The notes beneath the pieces are model-generated. The model did not search any database and was not told where the DNA came from. It worked only from the letters and a program-made list of their open reading frames with translations. A stretch of DNA of 64,000 bases from Terriglobia bacterium (GTDB taxonomy: Bacteria; Acidobacteriota; Terriglobia; Terriglobales; Acidobacteriaceae), in contig JAIQFO010000002.1 of NCBI GenBank assembly GCA_020073215.1, forward strand, positions 62,001 through 126,000. The letters are read 5' to 3'. Below, piece after piece: positions 45,001 to 53,344 of this stretch. Position numbers and translations under genes: made by a program. Each line of letters starts with the position of its first letter. Within the stretch, counting starts at the first letter, position 1.

Positions 45001-45178
45001 CGGTTTCAATCTGCTCGGGGGGCATGCCGGAGTAGAACGTCGCTACCACGACCACGGGAATGTTGATCGGAGGAAATAGGTCGACCGGCATTCGCACCAG
45101 GGTGACTCCGCCGACAATGGCGACCATGAGGCAGGCGACAATAATGAAGTAGGGATAGCGAATGGCGAAGCTGGACAT
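42041..45178 (-). CDS. RND-superfamily efflux pump (HAE1/CzcA-like)
   Basis: 1045 residues, the normal length of an RND transporter, with the twelve-helix plan: one N-terminal helix (YPYFIIVACLMVAIVGGVTLVRMPV), a large periplasmic loop, a block of helices around 340-540 with LGGLALAFSRLIDNSVVVLENI (motif A), a second loop, and a final helix block with IVMMVGIVVSNSILIVEF. In helix 4 the usual proton-relay Asp pair appears as one Asp (SRLIDNSV, where many pumps have GIVVDD), nearer to heavy-metal/solvent-type pumps. Coupled to the adaptor (TAATG) and TolC (ATGA). Substrate unknown. Confidence 0.93.
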   Translation of the reverse strand: MSSFAIRYPYFIIVACLMVAIVGGVTLVRMPVDLFPPINIPVVVVATFYSGMPPEQIETDITGRFERFFTLGSNIDHIESRSLPGVSLIKIYFQPGTDPDADLSEVSNLAMADLRKLPPGTLPPVVLKFDASSLPVCLITLKGQGLNETQLRDLGQYDVRNQVANVPGASVPQPFGGRYRQIMVYVDPLKLEARQLSVMDVVRTVNDSNLILPAGDVRIGPIDYNLYTNSQLPTTGEINRLPLKTVNGSSVLVQDVGKAMDAHEIQTNVVRVDGQSSVYLPILKQGGDTNTIAVVNGIKQAVANLTDVPKTLVAKVVFDQSIFVKKAIENLLHEGGIGLILTGLMILLFLGSVRATAAVFLSIPLSALAAFMAISAGGGTVNTMVLGGLALAFSRLIDNSVVVLENIFRHLELGESPAVAAEKGGHEVSLAVLAATLATAVVFFPVVFLSGVSRFLFTALASAVVLSLAASYLVAMTVVPLFCSRLIKGGHIVHEHKVSASFYGKVITIFNRYFEKMVRRYDHTLGRSLLRPAATTLGLVGVSLLSLSLYPLLGVAYFPRTDPGQFLINLKAPSGTRLELTENYIAQVENLIRRTVPPNELGMIVSNIGVTPGFSAIYTPNSGQHTAFVQVSLKDGHKVGSYEYMNRVRQALNEDLPQLSAYFQSGGLVDSVLNLGLPAPIDVQVSGMDLDKTYAVAAQIGNRVRRLKGVSDVLIPQDVDYPALRLNIDRERASLVGLNQKEVVDNVITALTSNGMIAPSYWVDPKSGNDYMLTVQYPEDEVHTLNDLKQIPIRASSGRQTTQLDSVADIKAVESPTEVDHYQLRRVVDVYVAPTKEDLGNLTTAIDGVVKQTTLPAGVHVQLRGSVQGMRSSFRSFGLGLILSVILVYLILVAQFASFVDPFIILLAIPPGLAGVLLFLLATGTTLNIMSLMGIVMMVGIVVSNSILIVEFTRQLRAQGTGLREATAVASRLRLRPVLMTSLATLLGLIPMAMKLGTGAEAYAPLARSIIGGLLVSVVVTVYLVPAAYLWIHRKEEATAPEVVA

Positions 45179-46416
45179 TAGTACTGACCCTCCGCTGCGA
45201 GGTTTTGAGCGACCAGTTTCGGCCGTACGTGCTGCCCCGCCTGCACTGCGTTCAAGTTGCCGACGATGACCTGGTCGCCATCGCTCACCCCGGAGAGCAC
45301 CTCGATGCGCGCGCCGCTATCCACTCCCAGCTTGATGGAACGTTCCCCGACGGTACCCGACTCGTCCACGACGAAAACGCTGCCGTCTGTGCCGGTGCGT
45401 TTCACCGCTTGAATCGGCACGGTAAGAACGTTGTCTTTCTCATGCAGCACCAGCGTCGTTTCGGCGTACATGCCCTCGACCAGCGTGCCATCTGGATTCT
45501 CCACATCGATCTCGGTATGCATGGTGCGGGTTTCTTCGTTGAGCTCGTCGGCGAAGCGCGCGACCTTTCCCTTGAAGGTGCGGCCGAGAGCCGGAACCAC
45601 TACATCGATGGCTTGTCCGAGCTGCAGATCGGGAACGGCGGACTCAGGCACGGGGACAACCAGACGCAGCCGCGACCACTCCACCAGTCTTACGACGGGC
45701 ATGGCTTGCGTATCCGATGCGGTGCCGGCCTGGATGAGCGAACCGGTATCCGCGTAGCGCTTGGTTACAACCCCGCTGAAGGGAGCCGTAATGCGGGAGT
45801 ACGCTTCAAGCGAGGCGTAGCGATCCATAGTGGCCTTGGCCATGGTGAGCTGGCTTTGCGCTTCGGCCAGGGCGGCGCGAGCGCTGCCGACTTGCGCTTC
45901 CGCCTCGTGATCTTTGGCCATTGAGTCGTCGAGTTCCTGTTCGGCAATTAAACCCGGGCGAGCCTGCGACGCCTGCTTCAGGCGTGTATAAGCGGCATGG
46001 TAGGCCGCGTAAGTCGATTCGGCTCGTTTGACATCTTGCTCCGACCGGCGGATCGCATCTTCACTGCGCTGAATGTCAGCCTTCGCGCCGGCAACTTGAG
46101 CGTTCAGTTCGGGAACTTCCAGTATGGCCAGCGTTTGCTTGTCTTTCACCTTGTCGCCGACATCGACATAGATATGCTGGATATAACCGGCGACTTTGGC
46201 GTGGACGTCGACTTCCTGATATGGCCGGAAAGCCCCTGACAACGTAATCGAATTGCGGATTTGGCCGCGCGTGGCGGGCGCTACTGCGACGATCGGAACC
46301 GTCGACGAGTCTTCCCGGCTGGCTTGAGCATCGCGCCACGGAAATTCGAAAATGACCCAGCCAACGACCGCCACAATAACAACGGAGATGACGATGTGAC
46401 TTCGCTTCCACTGCAT
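45178..46416 (-). CDS. RND efflux periplasmic adaptor (membrane fusion protein)
   Basis: 412 residues from the ATG at 46416, with GGAG seven bases upstream. One N-terminal membrane anchor (HIVISVVIVAVVGWVIFEF), then half-lipoyl motifs (VHAKVAGYIQHIYVDVGDKVKDKQ and ITAPFSGVVTKRYADTGSLI) around a long helical hairpin, a beta-barrel and a C-terminal membrane-proximal domain. First gene of the efflux operon. The stop and the pump start overlap as TAATG. Confidence 0.92.
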   Translation of the reverse strand: MQWKRSHIVISVVIVAVVGWVIFEFPWRDAQASREDSSTVPIVAVAPATRGQIRNSITLSGAFRPYQEVDVHAKVAGYIQHIYVDVGDKVKDKQTLAILEVPELNAQVAGAKADIQRSEDAIRRSEQDVKRAESTYAAYHAAYTRLKQASQARPGLIAEQELDDSMAKDHEAEAQVGSARAALAEAQSQLTMAKATMDRYASLEAYSRITAPFSGVVTKRYADTGSLIQAGTASDTQAMPVVRLVEWSRLRLVVPVPESAVPDLQLGQAIDVVVPALGRTFKGKVARFADELNEETRTMHTEIDVENPDGTLVEGMYAETTLVLHEKDNVLTVPIQAVKRTGTDGSVFVVDESGTVGERSIKLGVDSGARIEVLSGVSDGDQVIVGNLNAVQAGQHVRPKLVAQNLAAEGQY

Positions 46417-46572
46417 TCGGTAGCTCCAATTCAATGCTGCAAAATTTCCTCGACCCAATAGCAAAAGGAAAAATTCTTGGGGGCGAGCGTTCATCACCCG
46501 CGATCCGAAAACTTATTTTCCGTACTGGGCTCGAACATCACCGCGCCTGAACCTAACGTTCAAGCGGAGTTG

Positions 46573-46591
46573 CCTCAGTCAATGACTGAGG
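46573..46591. promoter_or_regulatory. 19-bp near-perfect palindrome
   Basis: CCTCAGTCA-A-TGACTGAGG, a 9-bp dyad with a single central base. It lies between the end of the small membrane-protein gene and the efflux operon, about 157 bases before the adaptor start, so it may be an operator or a short hairpin. No T-run follows. Confidence 0.35.
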
Positions 46592-46631
46592 TTGAGTTCA
46601 AAAAGTAGCGATTGGCTGCAAGGAGGAAAGG

Positions 46632-46964
46632 TCAGCAGGAGGGAGGAGGCCGGTTGTATAGCCAGCTCTCGGAGCTGAAAGTCGTCAACGGGAGGACCAC
46701 CGAAACGGCAAGCACGGAAGAGCGCGGCGGTTGGAAAAGAGTGAAAACGGGAGCCGGGGTCGTCCGCTCGAGTGCGTCGCCAAGAAGGCGTTGCCGGTTG
46801 GCTTCCGGAGACTGCGATCTTACCGTTGTAACCTTCTGGACATCCCTGCCCAGGAATGCGTAGCGGGTTGCAACGCTCGCTGTTAGCGCCAGGACGGCAA
46901 GCAAAACCATGGCGGTCCGGCATCGAGGTGCAAAGCCTGACCGTCCGCGAGATTGATTCAGCAT
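46632..46964 (-). CDS. small single-pass membrane protein, function unknown
   Basis: 110 residues from the ATG at 46964 (GTG and TTG also in frame upstream). Basic N-terminus, then one hydrophobic segment (TAMVLLAVLALTASVAT), a charged middle (SQSPEANRQRLLGDALE), and a C-terminus ending in SWLYNRPPPS. The hydrophobic helix plus proline-rich end recall small envelope proteins I have seen in acidobacterial genomes; no named family. Monocistronic on the minus strand. Confidence 0.5.
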   Translation of the reverse strand: MLNQSRGRSGFAPRCRTAMVLLAVLALTASVATRYAFLGRDVQKVTTVRSQSPEANRQRLLGDALERTTPAPVFTLFQPPRSSVLAVSVVLPLTTFSSESWLYNRPPPSC

Positions 46965-47282
46965 CACCAACTAAAACCCATTCGGCTGGAATTGCAACGG
47001 ATTATACACGATCACCGCAAGACAGACAGATCACTCAAGTCACCAGGACTCGATTCGGTTCGACATCCGGTATGACGCTTCTGGACCCCCTTAAGTTGTA
47101 TCTACACGTCCCATAACCGGCGTTAGCCCTCTCGCGCAAAAGAGAATCGCTCCAATGCGGCGACCGCGCACTGGAGCGATAAAGGCCGTTCCGGCTTCGG
47201 AAACAATCCCTCGCCCCCCCAACGACAAGCCCAATGCGACGCTGGAGCAGCTTCACTCCGCAGCCAGTTCCCGTACGCCTGA
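46965..47282. other. intergenic region with no gene
   Basis: Apart from the terminator hairpin at 47146-47180, I see no ORF, repeat or RNA-like structure in these 318 bases. Confidence 0.5.
47135..47180 (-). terminator. rho-independent terminator after porin-like gene
   Basis: Stem ATCGCTCCAATGCG (47146-47159) pairs with CGCACTGGAGCGAT (47167-47180) over 14 bp with one mismatch and a 7-base loop. On the minus strand it is followed by TCTCTTTTG, a T-rich tail. It lies about 100 bases after the porin-like stop at 47283. Confidence 0.7.
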
Positions 47283-49283
47283 CTACGGGAGATAGTAACG
47301 AAAAGATGTCCAAACCATGTTGTCAACGGCATGGGGCTGAATTCCCGCAGCCGTCGGCACGTTGTTGTTCCCGGAGTAGCCATTCTTGGAGAAGTAGGAG
47401 TACTGAATGCCCCAGCGCACCCCTCCTTTGGGGCCCTGGTAGAATTTGTGCCAAAACCCTAGAGTTATCTCCGAGATCATGCGAATGTCGCCAGCGCAGG
47501 TGCCTCCGCCCGAGGGCGTGATTTGATTGGCCGGTGGGTTTTCCGTGTTGCAACCGCCGTTGTTAGCAAATGGCGAGCCGTAACCGCCGATCTGATTCAA
47601 CTTGAAGCTGGTCGTGGTTGTCGCTGGGATTGCCGCCGTGGTCTCTGTGGCCGGGATTGCCGGTGTCTTGGTAACAGCGACGCTGTTGTAACCTTGATAA
47701 CCGGCGCGCCATGCGTACTCCGCACCATAATAAGCGTAGATGTCCAGTTTCGGATTGACATGCAGCTCAAGCTCCCCAAGGCCATGGGCGGAGCGGATCA
47801 GTGCTTCCGTGCCGTCCGGACGGAAGGTCAGATCCGCGAGCTGCGCGGACCCATATCGTCCGATGCCATCTCCACCGACTCCTTTGATCGCGACGTCCAA
47901 TTTCTTGGCAAATAGCGGCACCCGCAAGCTGGCTCCAACCCCGCCGCCGGTTTTCGTGTCATTAAAAGCCCCAACCGAACTTGGGGAAGTCGAGCCATCG
48001 ACCGGGCAGGCAATCGTAGTGGTTACCGCCGGAGGTGCCGTATCCGTCGCGTTTGTTCCTACGACTCCGCAAGGATAGATCCTGTTTCGGAATGTGCTGA
48101 TGATGCCGAACACCTCATAATGGCCGAACCCGGGATCTGCAGCCGCCTTGACGATGATATCGGGCGCTTTGCTAATGGAATAACCCGACGTATCAACGAA
48201 GTTAAACAGACCGCCGCCGGAACCCGGAGCGTTCAGGAAGGTGTTTCCGGTGGTTGCGACGGAGGCAGAACCGACATTTGTTGTGGTCACGAGGGAGAAG
48301 CCACGTCCACCAATCGTGGCCTGGGGACCCTCTACAGATAATCCGAGTGCGAACTTGCCGCCGAAATCTTTAACAAGTCTGACGCCGTACTGCCGCGCCC
48401 AGGTAAAGCCGACGTTGTACTGCGCGTCAATTGTCTGAGGAATCGCTTCCTGCCGGTTCTGAAGACCTTGTCTGGTTTCCGTCGCCAGGGACCACTGCTG
48501 ACCGCCGGTGAAACTCCAGCCATTGTCAAATGCGGCTTGTCCAAAGAGCTGTCGCTGGCGGAAAACGTAGCTATTACTCTGTCGGTTGTTGGAAGTTACG
48601 CCTGTGCCGAGCCAGTCTGCCTCATAGTAGCCGGTCAATTTGGCGCTTCCGACCTTGCTTTCGCCAAGCAGGCTAAGGCGGCTCTGACGGGCTGCGAAGT
48701 TATTTTCGGAGACCTTGGCTAAAGCGTTTCCGGGGTAGGGAATGCCGGTGAAGGGAGTGTTGATGTCACCGCTAGTTGCCCTCGTGCGGAAAACCGATTC
48801 TGCCGCGATGAAGCCTCCCGGTGTGAGGGTGATGCCCTTGTATCGAATAGCAGTGGGCGCTTCGTGCAGGCCTTTCTGAGTTTCCTGCAGACTCAGCGCG
48901 GCGCTCGTGGCGTTCGTCTTTAAGTCCGTGATTTCACTTTGGAGCGCCGTAACGGTTTGCCCTTGCTCCGCCGTTTGAGCCGCGACCGTGTCGGCTTTTG
49001 TCTGCGCCTGCGTGGCCACAGCCTGGCTCTGATCGAGTTTCTGCTGGAGTTGCTGAATTTGTTGATCGCGACCCTGGACCAGATCGCTCAACTGCCTGAT
49101 CTGCTGCTGCTGGGCGTCAATCGCAGCCTTCATCTCGCTGAGCTGCTCTGAAATCGCCGGGCCGGAGCGCTTGGGAGCCTTCTTTTTCTGCACTGTTGTC
49201 GTTGCGGTATCCTGCTGGGCCTGCGCCGCTATCACGCTCCCTGCGAGCGCCATCAAAAGCACCACAGCCATGATTCGTTTCAT
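47283..49283 (-). CDS. coiled-coil porin-like outer-membrane protein
   Basis: 666 residues from the ATG at 49283, with CAGGAG upstream. Signal peptide (MKRIMAVVLLMALAGSVIAA), then a Gln-rich coiled coil at about 45-125 (LSEMKAAIDAQQQQIRQLSD, QQIQQLQQKLDQ), and a long region of alternating hydrophobic residues ending in WTSFRYYLP, an aromatic C-terminus typical of outer-membrane beta-barrels. The layout (periplasmic coiled coil plus barrel) resembles peptidoglycan-anchored porins. A tandem 11-bp repeat array lies upstream. Confidence 0.8.
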   Translation of the reverse strand: MKRIMAVVLLMALAGSVIAAQAQQDTATTTVQKKKAPKRSGPAISEQLSEMKAAIDAQQQQIRQLSDLVQGRDQQIQQLQQKLDQSQAVATQAQTKADTVAAQTAEQGQTVTALQSEITDLKTNATSAALSLQETQKGLHEAPTAIRYKGITLTPGGFIAAESVFRTRATSGDINTPFTGIPYPGNALAKVSENNFAARQSRLSLLGESKVGSAKLTGYYEADWLGTGVTSNNRQSNSYVFRQRQLFGQAAFDNGWSFTGGQQWSLATETRQGLQNRQEAIPQTIDAQYNVGFTWARQYGVRLVKDFGGKFALGLSVEGPQATIGGRGFSLVTTTNVGSASVATTGNTFLNAPGSGGGLFNFVDTSGYSISKAPDIIVKAAADPGFGHYEVFGIISTFRNRIYPCGVVGTNATDTAPPAVTTTIACPVDGSTSPSSVGAFNDTKTGGGVGASLRVPLFAKKLDVAIKGVGGDGIGRYGSAQLADLTFRPDGTEALIRSAHGLGELELHVNPKLDIYAYYGAEYAWRAGYQGYNSVAVTKTPAIPATETTAAIPATTTTSFKLNQIGGYGSPFANNGGCNTENPPANQITPSGGGTCAGDIRMISEITLGFWHKFYQGPKGGVRWGIQYSYFSKNGYSGNNNVPTAAGIQPHAVDNMVWTSFRYYLP

Positions 49284-49394
49284 TGTTTTGATCTCCTGAG
49301 AAATAGGCGTTCTAGATCGTAGGCAAAGTCCTGACGGAAACACATTCAGCGCACCGTTCATGGTTGGCGAAGTGTCAGCCTAGACTGCCGTTTG

Positions 49395-49442
49395 TTAAAA
49401 ATTGATGACGATTCGTTGAATATTCCGTGAATCAAACGTGAA
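49395..49442 (-). promoter_or_regulatory. PHO-box-like 11-bp repeat array
   Basis: Read on the minus strand, five contiguous 11-base units: TTCACGTTTGA, TTCACGGAATA, TTCAACGAATC, GTCATCAATTT, TTAACAAACGG. The TTCA-type cores are exactly 11 bases apart. PhoB/PhoP-family regulators bind this arrangement. It ends about 110 bases before the porin-like start. The rest of the 331-base gap 49284-49614 holds only a GCCGCC/GGCGGC palindrome near 49510. Confidence 0.55.
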
Positions 49443-49614
49443 TGCCGCCGCCGGGCCGGCGTGGTCAGCAATATGAGGAGATTAGGACGTGAGAAGCGCT
49501 GGAATCGATGTGCGAGCCGCCGGGACGGCGGCGCTACTCTCAGGGGTGTCTGGCGAATCTCCCTGCGCCGCCCTCAATGGGTTTACGGACGATCGGTAAT
49601 CGCCAACACCCTCG

Positions 49615-51099
49615 TTAAAAAGCGATCTGCAACCGCTCCATGAACGCGTGTTCCGTAGGACGGTTGCCCGTTGCCGCACCTTGCTCAAAGCGCGTTTGCT
49701 CGTACTCGAACTGCAGCTTCGTGAAGTAATTCAAATACCAATTCACGCCCAGGTTCCAGGCGCGCGCGGCTCTGGCCGATTTGGCCGGATCGGCAAAACC
49801 GGCGGCGAAGGCGGCCGCGTCCACATTGAGTACGGTGTAACGTCCGACCAGTTCCCAGGCGCCTGCGCCTCGGTCGCCGTCAATCTCAAGACCTTTGCGC
49901 GGAACTACGCTCCGATACGATTTCTTCTCGCCCGTAAGAACCCATGAGCCCGCCACTTGCCATGCATGATTGTCGATGTCGTGCACTGTCGTCAAGCTGT
50001 TGATCGTGGCCGCGACTTTCTGGGCAGTGTCCACATATTCCGCCAGCAAACCAAACGGACCGATGTAGTAATAGAGTTGCGGAACATAAGTCCGCCGCCG
50101 CCCATCCGCGAATGGAGTGACCGTCTTGGTGCCATAGGCAAAGAATACCGCTTGTCCGCCTGTGCTCTTAAACGTGGGCAGGACGGCGCCTTCATCCTGG
50201 TGGCCGGTGGATGCCGCAACGCCAAAACCGAGACCTTTCAGCGCTGTTAGCCCGGAAGGCGCGAACGGAGTGGCGAAGATGCGGCCCACGACATCCTTGC
50301 CATTGTGATTGGCGCCGTCGATGTTGGCGCCGTCGGGCGCGCCGTTGACCATGGCCAGACGATAGTTCACGCGTTGCGCGATATCGCCATGAAGCTGGAA
50401 CCCTTCATCGCGGTTGGGCACCAGATCGCTGGGCAAGGCGTTCTCGATGAAGGTGCGGTCGGCGTCGTTTTGCAGCACTTCCAATCCCAGTGGAGTCTTG
50501 AATTTGCCGCCACGCAGAACCGAGTAGGGCGTGATCTTGATGTCGGCGTACGCGTCGTACACCAGCGCCTGGCCGTTGCCGAGGTCAGGCACGAAACGGA
50601 AATCGATGTACTTACCGAGACTGCCTTCGAAGACGGGGCGGGCGCGGCGAATGTTAAAGGCATCCGTGACCAGGTGTGCGCCGTCGGCGGCAAACGTCTT
50701 CGCATCCAGTTGCAAGTGACCCCCGACTCGCAAACGAAACGTCTTGTCCGGGCTGGTGATCGAGAACGTATCACGTCCCGCGGTAGTAGTGGGCGCTTCC
50801 CTCACCTGCGCATTGTGCTCCAGGAGTTGCAGTTTCTGGTCCAGCACGTCGAAACGGTCGGCGACCGAGCCGCCAGCCGCAACGCTGCTGGCCGGCAAGG
50901 CCGCATTCACACGGCTCTCAAGTTGATCCAGCCTATGTTCCAACGCGTCGAGGCGCGCCTGTAGGTCGGGCTTCTCGCCTGGCTGCACGGCGGACGGGAT
51001 CGAGTTGACGCTGGAGGTCGACTGCGCGCCGCTGGATTGTGCGGAGGCCAGGCTGGCGACTAGCAAGAGAGTCGTTACCGCATAATGAGGGTAATACAT
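49615..51099 (-). CDS. OprP/OprO-type phosphate-selective porin
   Basis: 494 residues. A signal peptide (MYYPHYAVTTLLLVASLASA) is followed by a short coiled coil (DLQARLDALEHRLDQLESRV), as in the family. The barrel has SPDKTFRLRVGGHLQLDAKTF, RARPVFEGSLGKYIDFRFVPDLG, YADIKITPYSVLRGGKFKTPLGLE and an aromatic C-terminal ERLQIAF. The order matches Porin_O_P proteins, which take up phosphate or pyrophosphate. CAGGAG precedes the ATG. Another porin-like gene follows in the same direction. Confidence 0.88.
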   Translation of the reverse strand: MYYPHYAVTTLLLVASLASAQSSGAQSTSSVNSIPSAVQPGEKPDLQARLDALEHRLDQLESRVNAALPASSVAAGGSVADRFDVLDQKLQLLEHNAQVREAPTTTAGRDTFSITSPDKTFRLRVGGHLQLDAKTFAADGAHLVTDAFNIRRARPVFEGSLGKYIDFRFVPDLGNGQALVYDAYADIKITPYSVLRGGKFKTPLGLEVLQNDADRTFIENALPSDLVPNRDEGFQLHGDIAQRVNYRLAMVNGAPDGANIDGANHNGKDVVGRIFATPFAPSGLTALKGLGFGVAASTGHQDEGAVLPTFKSTGGQAVFFAYGTKTVTPFADGRRRTYVPQLYYYIGPFGLLAEYVDTAQKVAATINSLTTVHDIDNHAWQVAGSWVLTGEKKSYRSVVPRKGLEIDGDRGAGAWELVGRYTVLNVDAAAFAAGFADPAKSARAARAWNLGVNWYLNYFTKLQFEYEQTRFEQGAATGNRPTEHAFMERLQIAF

Positions 51100-51620
51100 T
51101 GCATTCTCCTGAGATTACTCACGGGAAACAAGAGAGGTCGCGAAGAGTGCCAATTGGGCCGACGCCGTGGAAACCTCGGCCACCCATCATATCTCCCAGT
51201 GCAGAGAGGCGCTTCCGGCGAGGCGAGTAGGGCAAATAGTGCCTCGGGTGTGCCTAGATTGCCGGTCGGCATCAAGCTCACTTCCTCGCTCACTCCGAAG
51301 ATGAGCATAGGTCGGGACAGGCAAGCACACCGTGACGTAGGTCACCCTGCCAAGTAGCGCTTGGCAGTGCCCCTTGTGAGCTTTAACGGCAACCCATGTT
51401 CGCTTCGCCGGCTTCGGTAAGCGACGCATGCCACACCCGCCGGTGAAAACCGGCACAACGACTTCTCCTTGTGTCCCCTTCCCTTTCGCGAAACCCGCGC
51501 TACAATGTCGGGCATATTCTGGCAAGGCCGGCGGCCTTCCGCAAGGCTGAGAGTCTTTCGTCTTGCCGGAATGTGCGCGACGCATCGGCCGAAGTCGCTG
51601 CCGACCCGAAAGGATCGCGG
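51100..51620. other. long intergenic region, no intact gene
   Basis: About 520 bases between the minus-strand porin and the plus-strand transporter remnant. Several overlapping short frames exist on both strands but none has recognisable domains or a good ribosome site. No clear RNA structure seen. Confidence 0.4.
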
Positions 51621-51821
51621 ATGCACATGCCACGAGAGAAGGAAGCGGCAGCTCAGGAACAACCCCTTGTCCGCTTTGGTCTGGGGCTTGCCAACTGGAG
51701 TGAGCGCTGGTTTCCGGATCCGCTGGTTTTTGCGTTGCTCGGAATTGTGTATGCGGGACGCGAAATTCGAAAACCCGAACGTGCTCGTGGTGCCGGTGCT
51801 CGTGATCACAGCCAAGTGTGA
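51621..51821 (+). pseudogene. remnant of AtoE-type short-chain fatty acid transporter
   Basis: A 66-codon frame from the ATG at 51621 with AAGGA upstream. The segment LVRFGLGLANWSERWFPDPL followed by VFALLGIV matches the N-terminal amphipathic helix and first membrane helix of AtoE-family short-chain fatty acid transporters (RWLPDPLIFAML in E. coli). The normal protein has about 440 residues; here similarity stops after about 45 codons (near 51752) and the remaining frame is unrelated. It looks like a decayed or truncated gene. Confidence 0.55.
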
Positions 51822-51997
51822 TCTGCGCCACAAGGAAGCCGCTCGTAGATGTGTTACGTCTAGCACCCTGTGGCTGCCTGCGGCGCGCCCACTTAGTGCA
51901 CCAGAATATGTTTCATAAACCGTGACTCAGCGTATTCCAGAAGGCCCTCAAATCGTTCACGATGCGCTTTGAAAATTTCTTACCGACGAGGTGGATG

Positions 51998-53200
51998 ATG
52001 AAGCAATTGACTCTGCTGGCAGTAGTTCTCGTTCTCTTAGTTATCCCAGGATTCGCTCAACCACCGATCACCATCGGATTCACCGTCTCCAAGACCGGTG
52101 CCCTGAACGTCGATTCGCTGGAACAATATCGCGGGTTTGAACTGTGGCGCGACCAGGTTAATGCGGCCGGCGGCATTAAGGCCGGCGGCAAGAGCTACAA
52201 AATACAGTTCGCCAGCTACGATGACGAATCCAACTCCAAGCGCGTGCAGCAGTTCTACAGCCGCATGATCCTGGAGGACAAGGCCGACTTTTTGTTTAGT
52301 CCGTATTCGTCCCCGCTTACCGCGACTGCCGCCGTGGTGACAGAGCAGTATGGGAAGATCATGCTCACCACCGGTGCCGCGGAACCAAAAACCTATACGC
52401 TGGGGAATCACAACCTGTTTCAGATGTTTGCGCCCGCTCCCGAATATCTGAAGGTTGCCCTCGACGCCTTGAAGACCAAGGACGCAAAAGCCACGGTCGC
52501 TTTCGTCTACGAAGATTCTTCGTTCTCGGTCGCGGTCGTAACCCCGGCCAAGGCTTATGCGCAGCAACTCGGGTTGAACGTGGTATTTTCCGAAGCCTAT
52601 GCTCCCAATACGACTGACTTTAGCGCGATCATCGACAAGGTGATTGCGTCCAAGGCAACCGTGCTTCTAGGCGGCGGCCACTATGCCGACGGTTCGACCC
52701 TGGCGCGGCAGCTCTATGGCCACAAAGTTCCTCTGAATATGCTGACATTACTGGTGGCGCCCGACAGTCCGCAGTGGATCGAACTGGGAGATGCGGCACT
52801 GGGCGTCATGGTACCGTCACAGTGGGAACCGCAGTCGGCGTTTAAGGCGCAGTACGGGCCCAGCGGCGCCGATTTCGCCAAGGCGTATAGCACGAAATAC
52901 AATACGCCGCCGAGTTACGAGTCCGCCGGCGGCTACGGGTGCGGGCTGATTCTGCAGCGCGCTATCGAACAGGCGGGAGGGATCGACTCGGCTAAGGTGG
53001 CGGAGGTGCTGAATGCCACCGATGTCACCACCTTCTACGGCCGGACCAAATTCTCAACCGCCGCCAACGAACACGGGTTGCAGGTGGGACATTCCATGGT
53101 TCTGGCGCAGTGGCAAAAGGACAAATCCGGCAAACCGGTAAAGGAAGTTGTGTGGCCACTGGCAGGCAAGAGCGCCAACATGGTGTACCCGATGCACTAA
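51998..53200 (+). CDS. periplasmic branched-chain amino-acid-type substrate-binding protein (LivK-like)
   Basis: 400 residues from the ATG at 51998, six bases after GAGG (adjacent ATG at 51995 also possible). Signal peptide MKQLTLLAVVLVLLVIPGFA, then a Peripla_BP_6 fold: IGFTVSKTGALNVDSLEQYRG, VNAAGGIKAGGKSYKI, DDESNSKRVQQFYSRMI, FLFSPYSSPLTAT. It lacks the lipobox cysteine, so it is a free periplasmic protein. It is the first gene of a complete Liv-type importer. Substrate could be a branched-chain amino acid, urea or another small amide or acid. Confidence 0.92.
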   Translation: MKQLTLLAVVLVLLVIPGFAQPPITIGFTVSKTGALNVDSLEQYRGFELWRDQVNAAGGIKAGGKSYKIQFASYDDESNSKRVQQFYSRMILEDKADFLFSPYSSPLTATAAVVTEQYGKIMLTTGAAEPKTYTLGNHNLFQMFAPAPEYLKVALDALKTKDAKATVAFVYEDSSFSVAVVTPAKAYAQQLGLNVVFSEAYAPNTTDFSAIIDKVIASKATVLLGGGHYADGSTLARQLYGHKVPLNMLTLLVAPDSPQWIELGDAALGVMVPSQWEPQSAFKAQYGPSGADFAKAYSTKYNTPPSYESAGGYGCGLILQRAIEQAGGIDSAKVAEVLNATDVTTFYGRTKFSTAANEHGLQVGHSMVLAQWQKDKSGKPVKEVVWPLAGKSANMVYPMH

Positions 53201-53206
53201 AGGAAG

Positions 53207-53286
53207 ATCGGGTCATCGGGTCACCGGGTGATCTGAAGTCAAAGGCTTTTCAGTTTTACTATGACCCGATGACCCGATCACCCGAT
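53207..53286. repeat. inverted repeat of 8-bp units between binding-protein and permease genes
   Basis: Left ATCGGGTCATCGGGTCA (53207-53223) and right TGACCCGATGACCCGAT (53262-53278) are perfect 17-bp complements; pairing extends with CGGGTGATC and GATCACCCG. The arms are made of ATCGGGTC-like octamers. The hairpin separates the highly expressed binding-protein gene from the permease genes and could stabilise or attenuate the transcript. Confidence 0.75.
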
Positions 53287-53344
53287 TCTCATTAGCGGGC
53301 AACGGTCATACGGGAGTCGAAAGCCGTGAACGGGAGGAAGAGAC

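Noticed and set aside
51187-51866. Two overlapping minus-strand frames upstream of the Liv operon
   Set aside because: Low-complexity, Arg/Ser-rich, without ribosome site or domain, and they overlap the recognisable transporter remnant on the plus strand.
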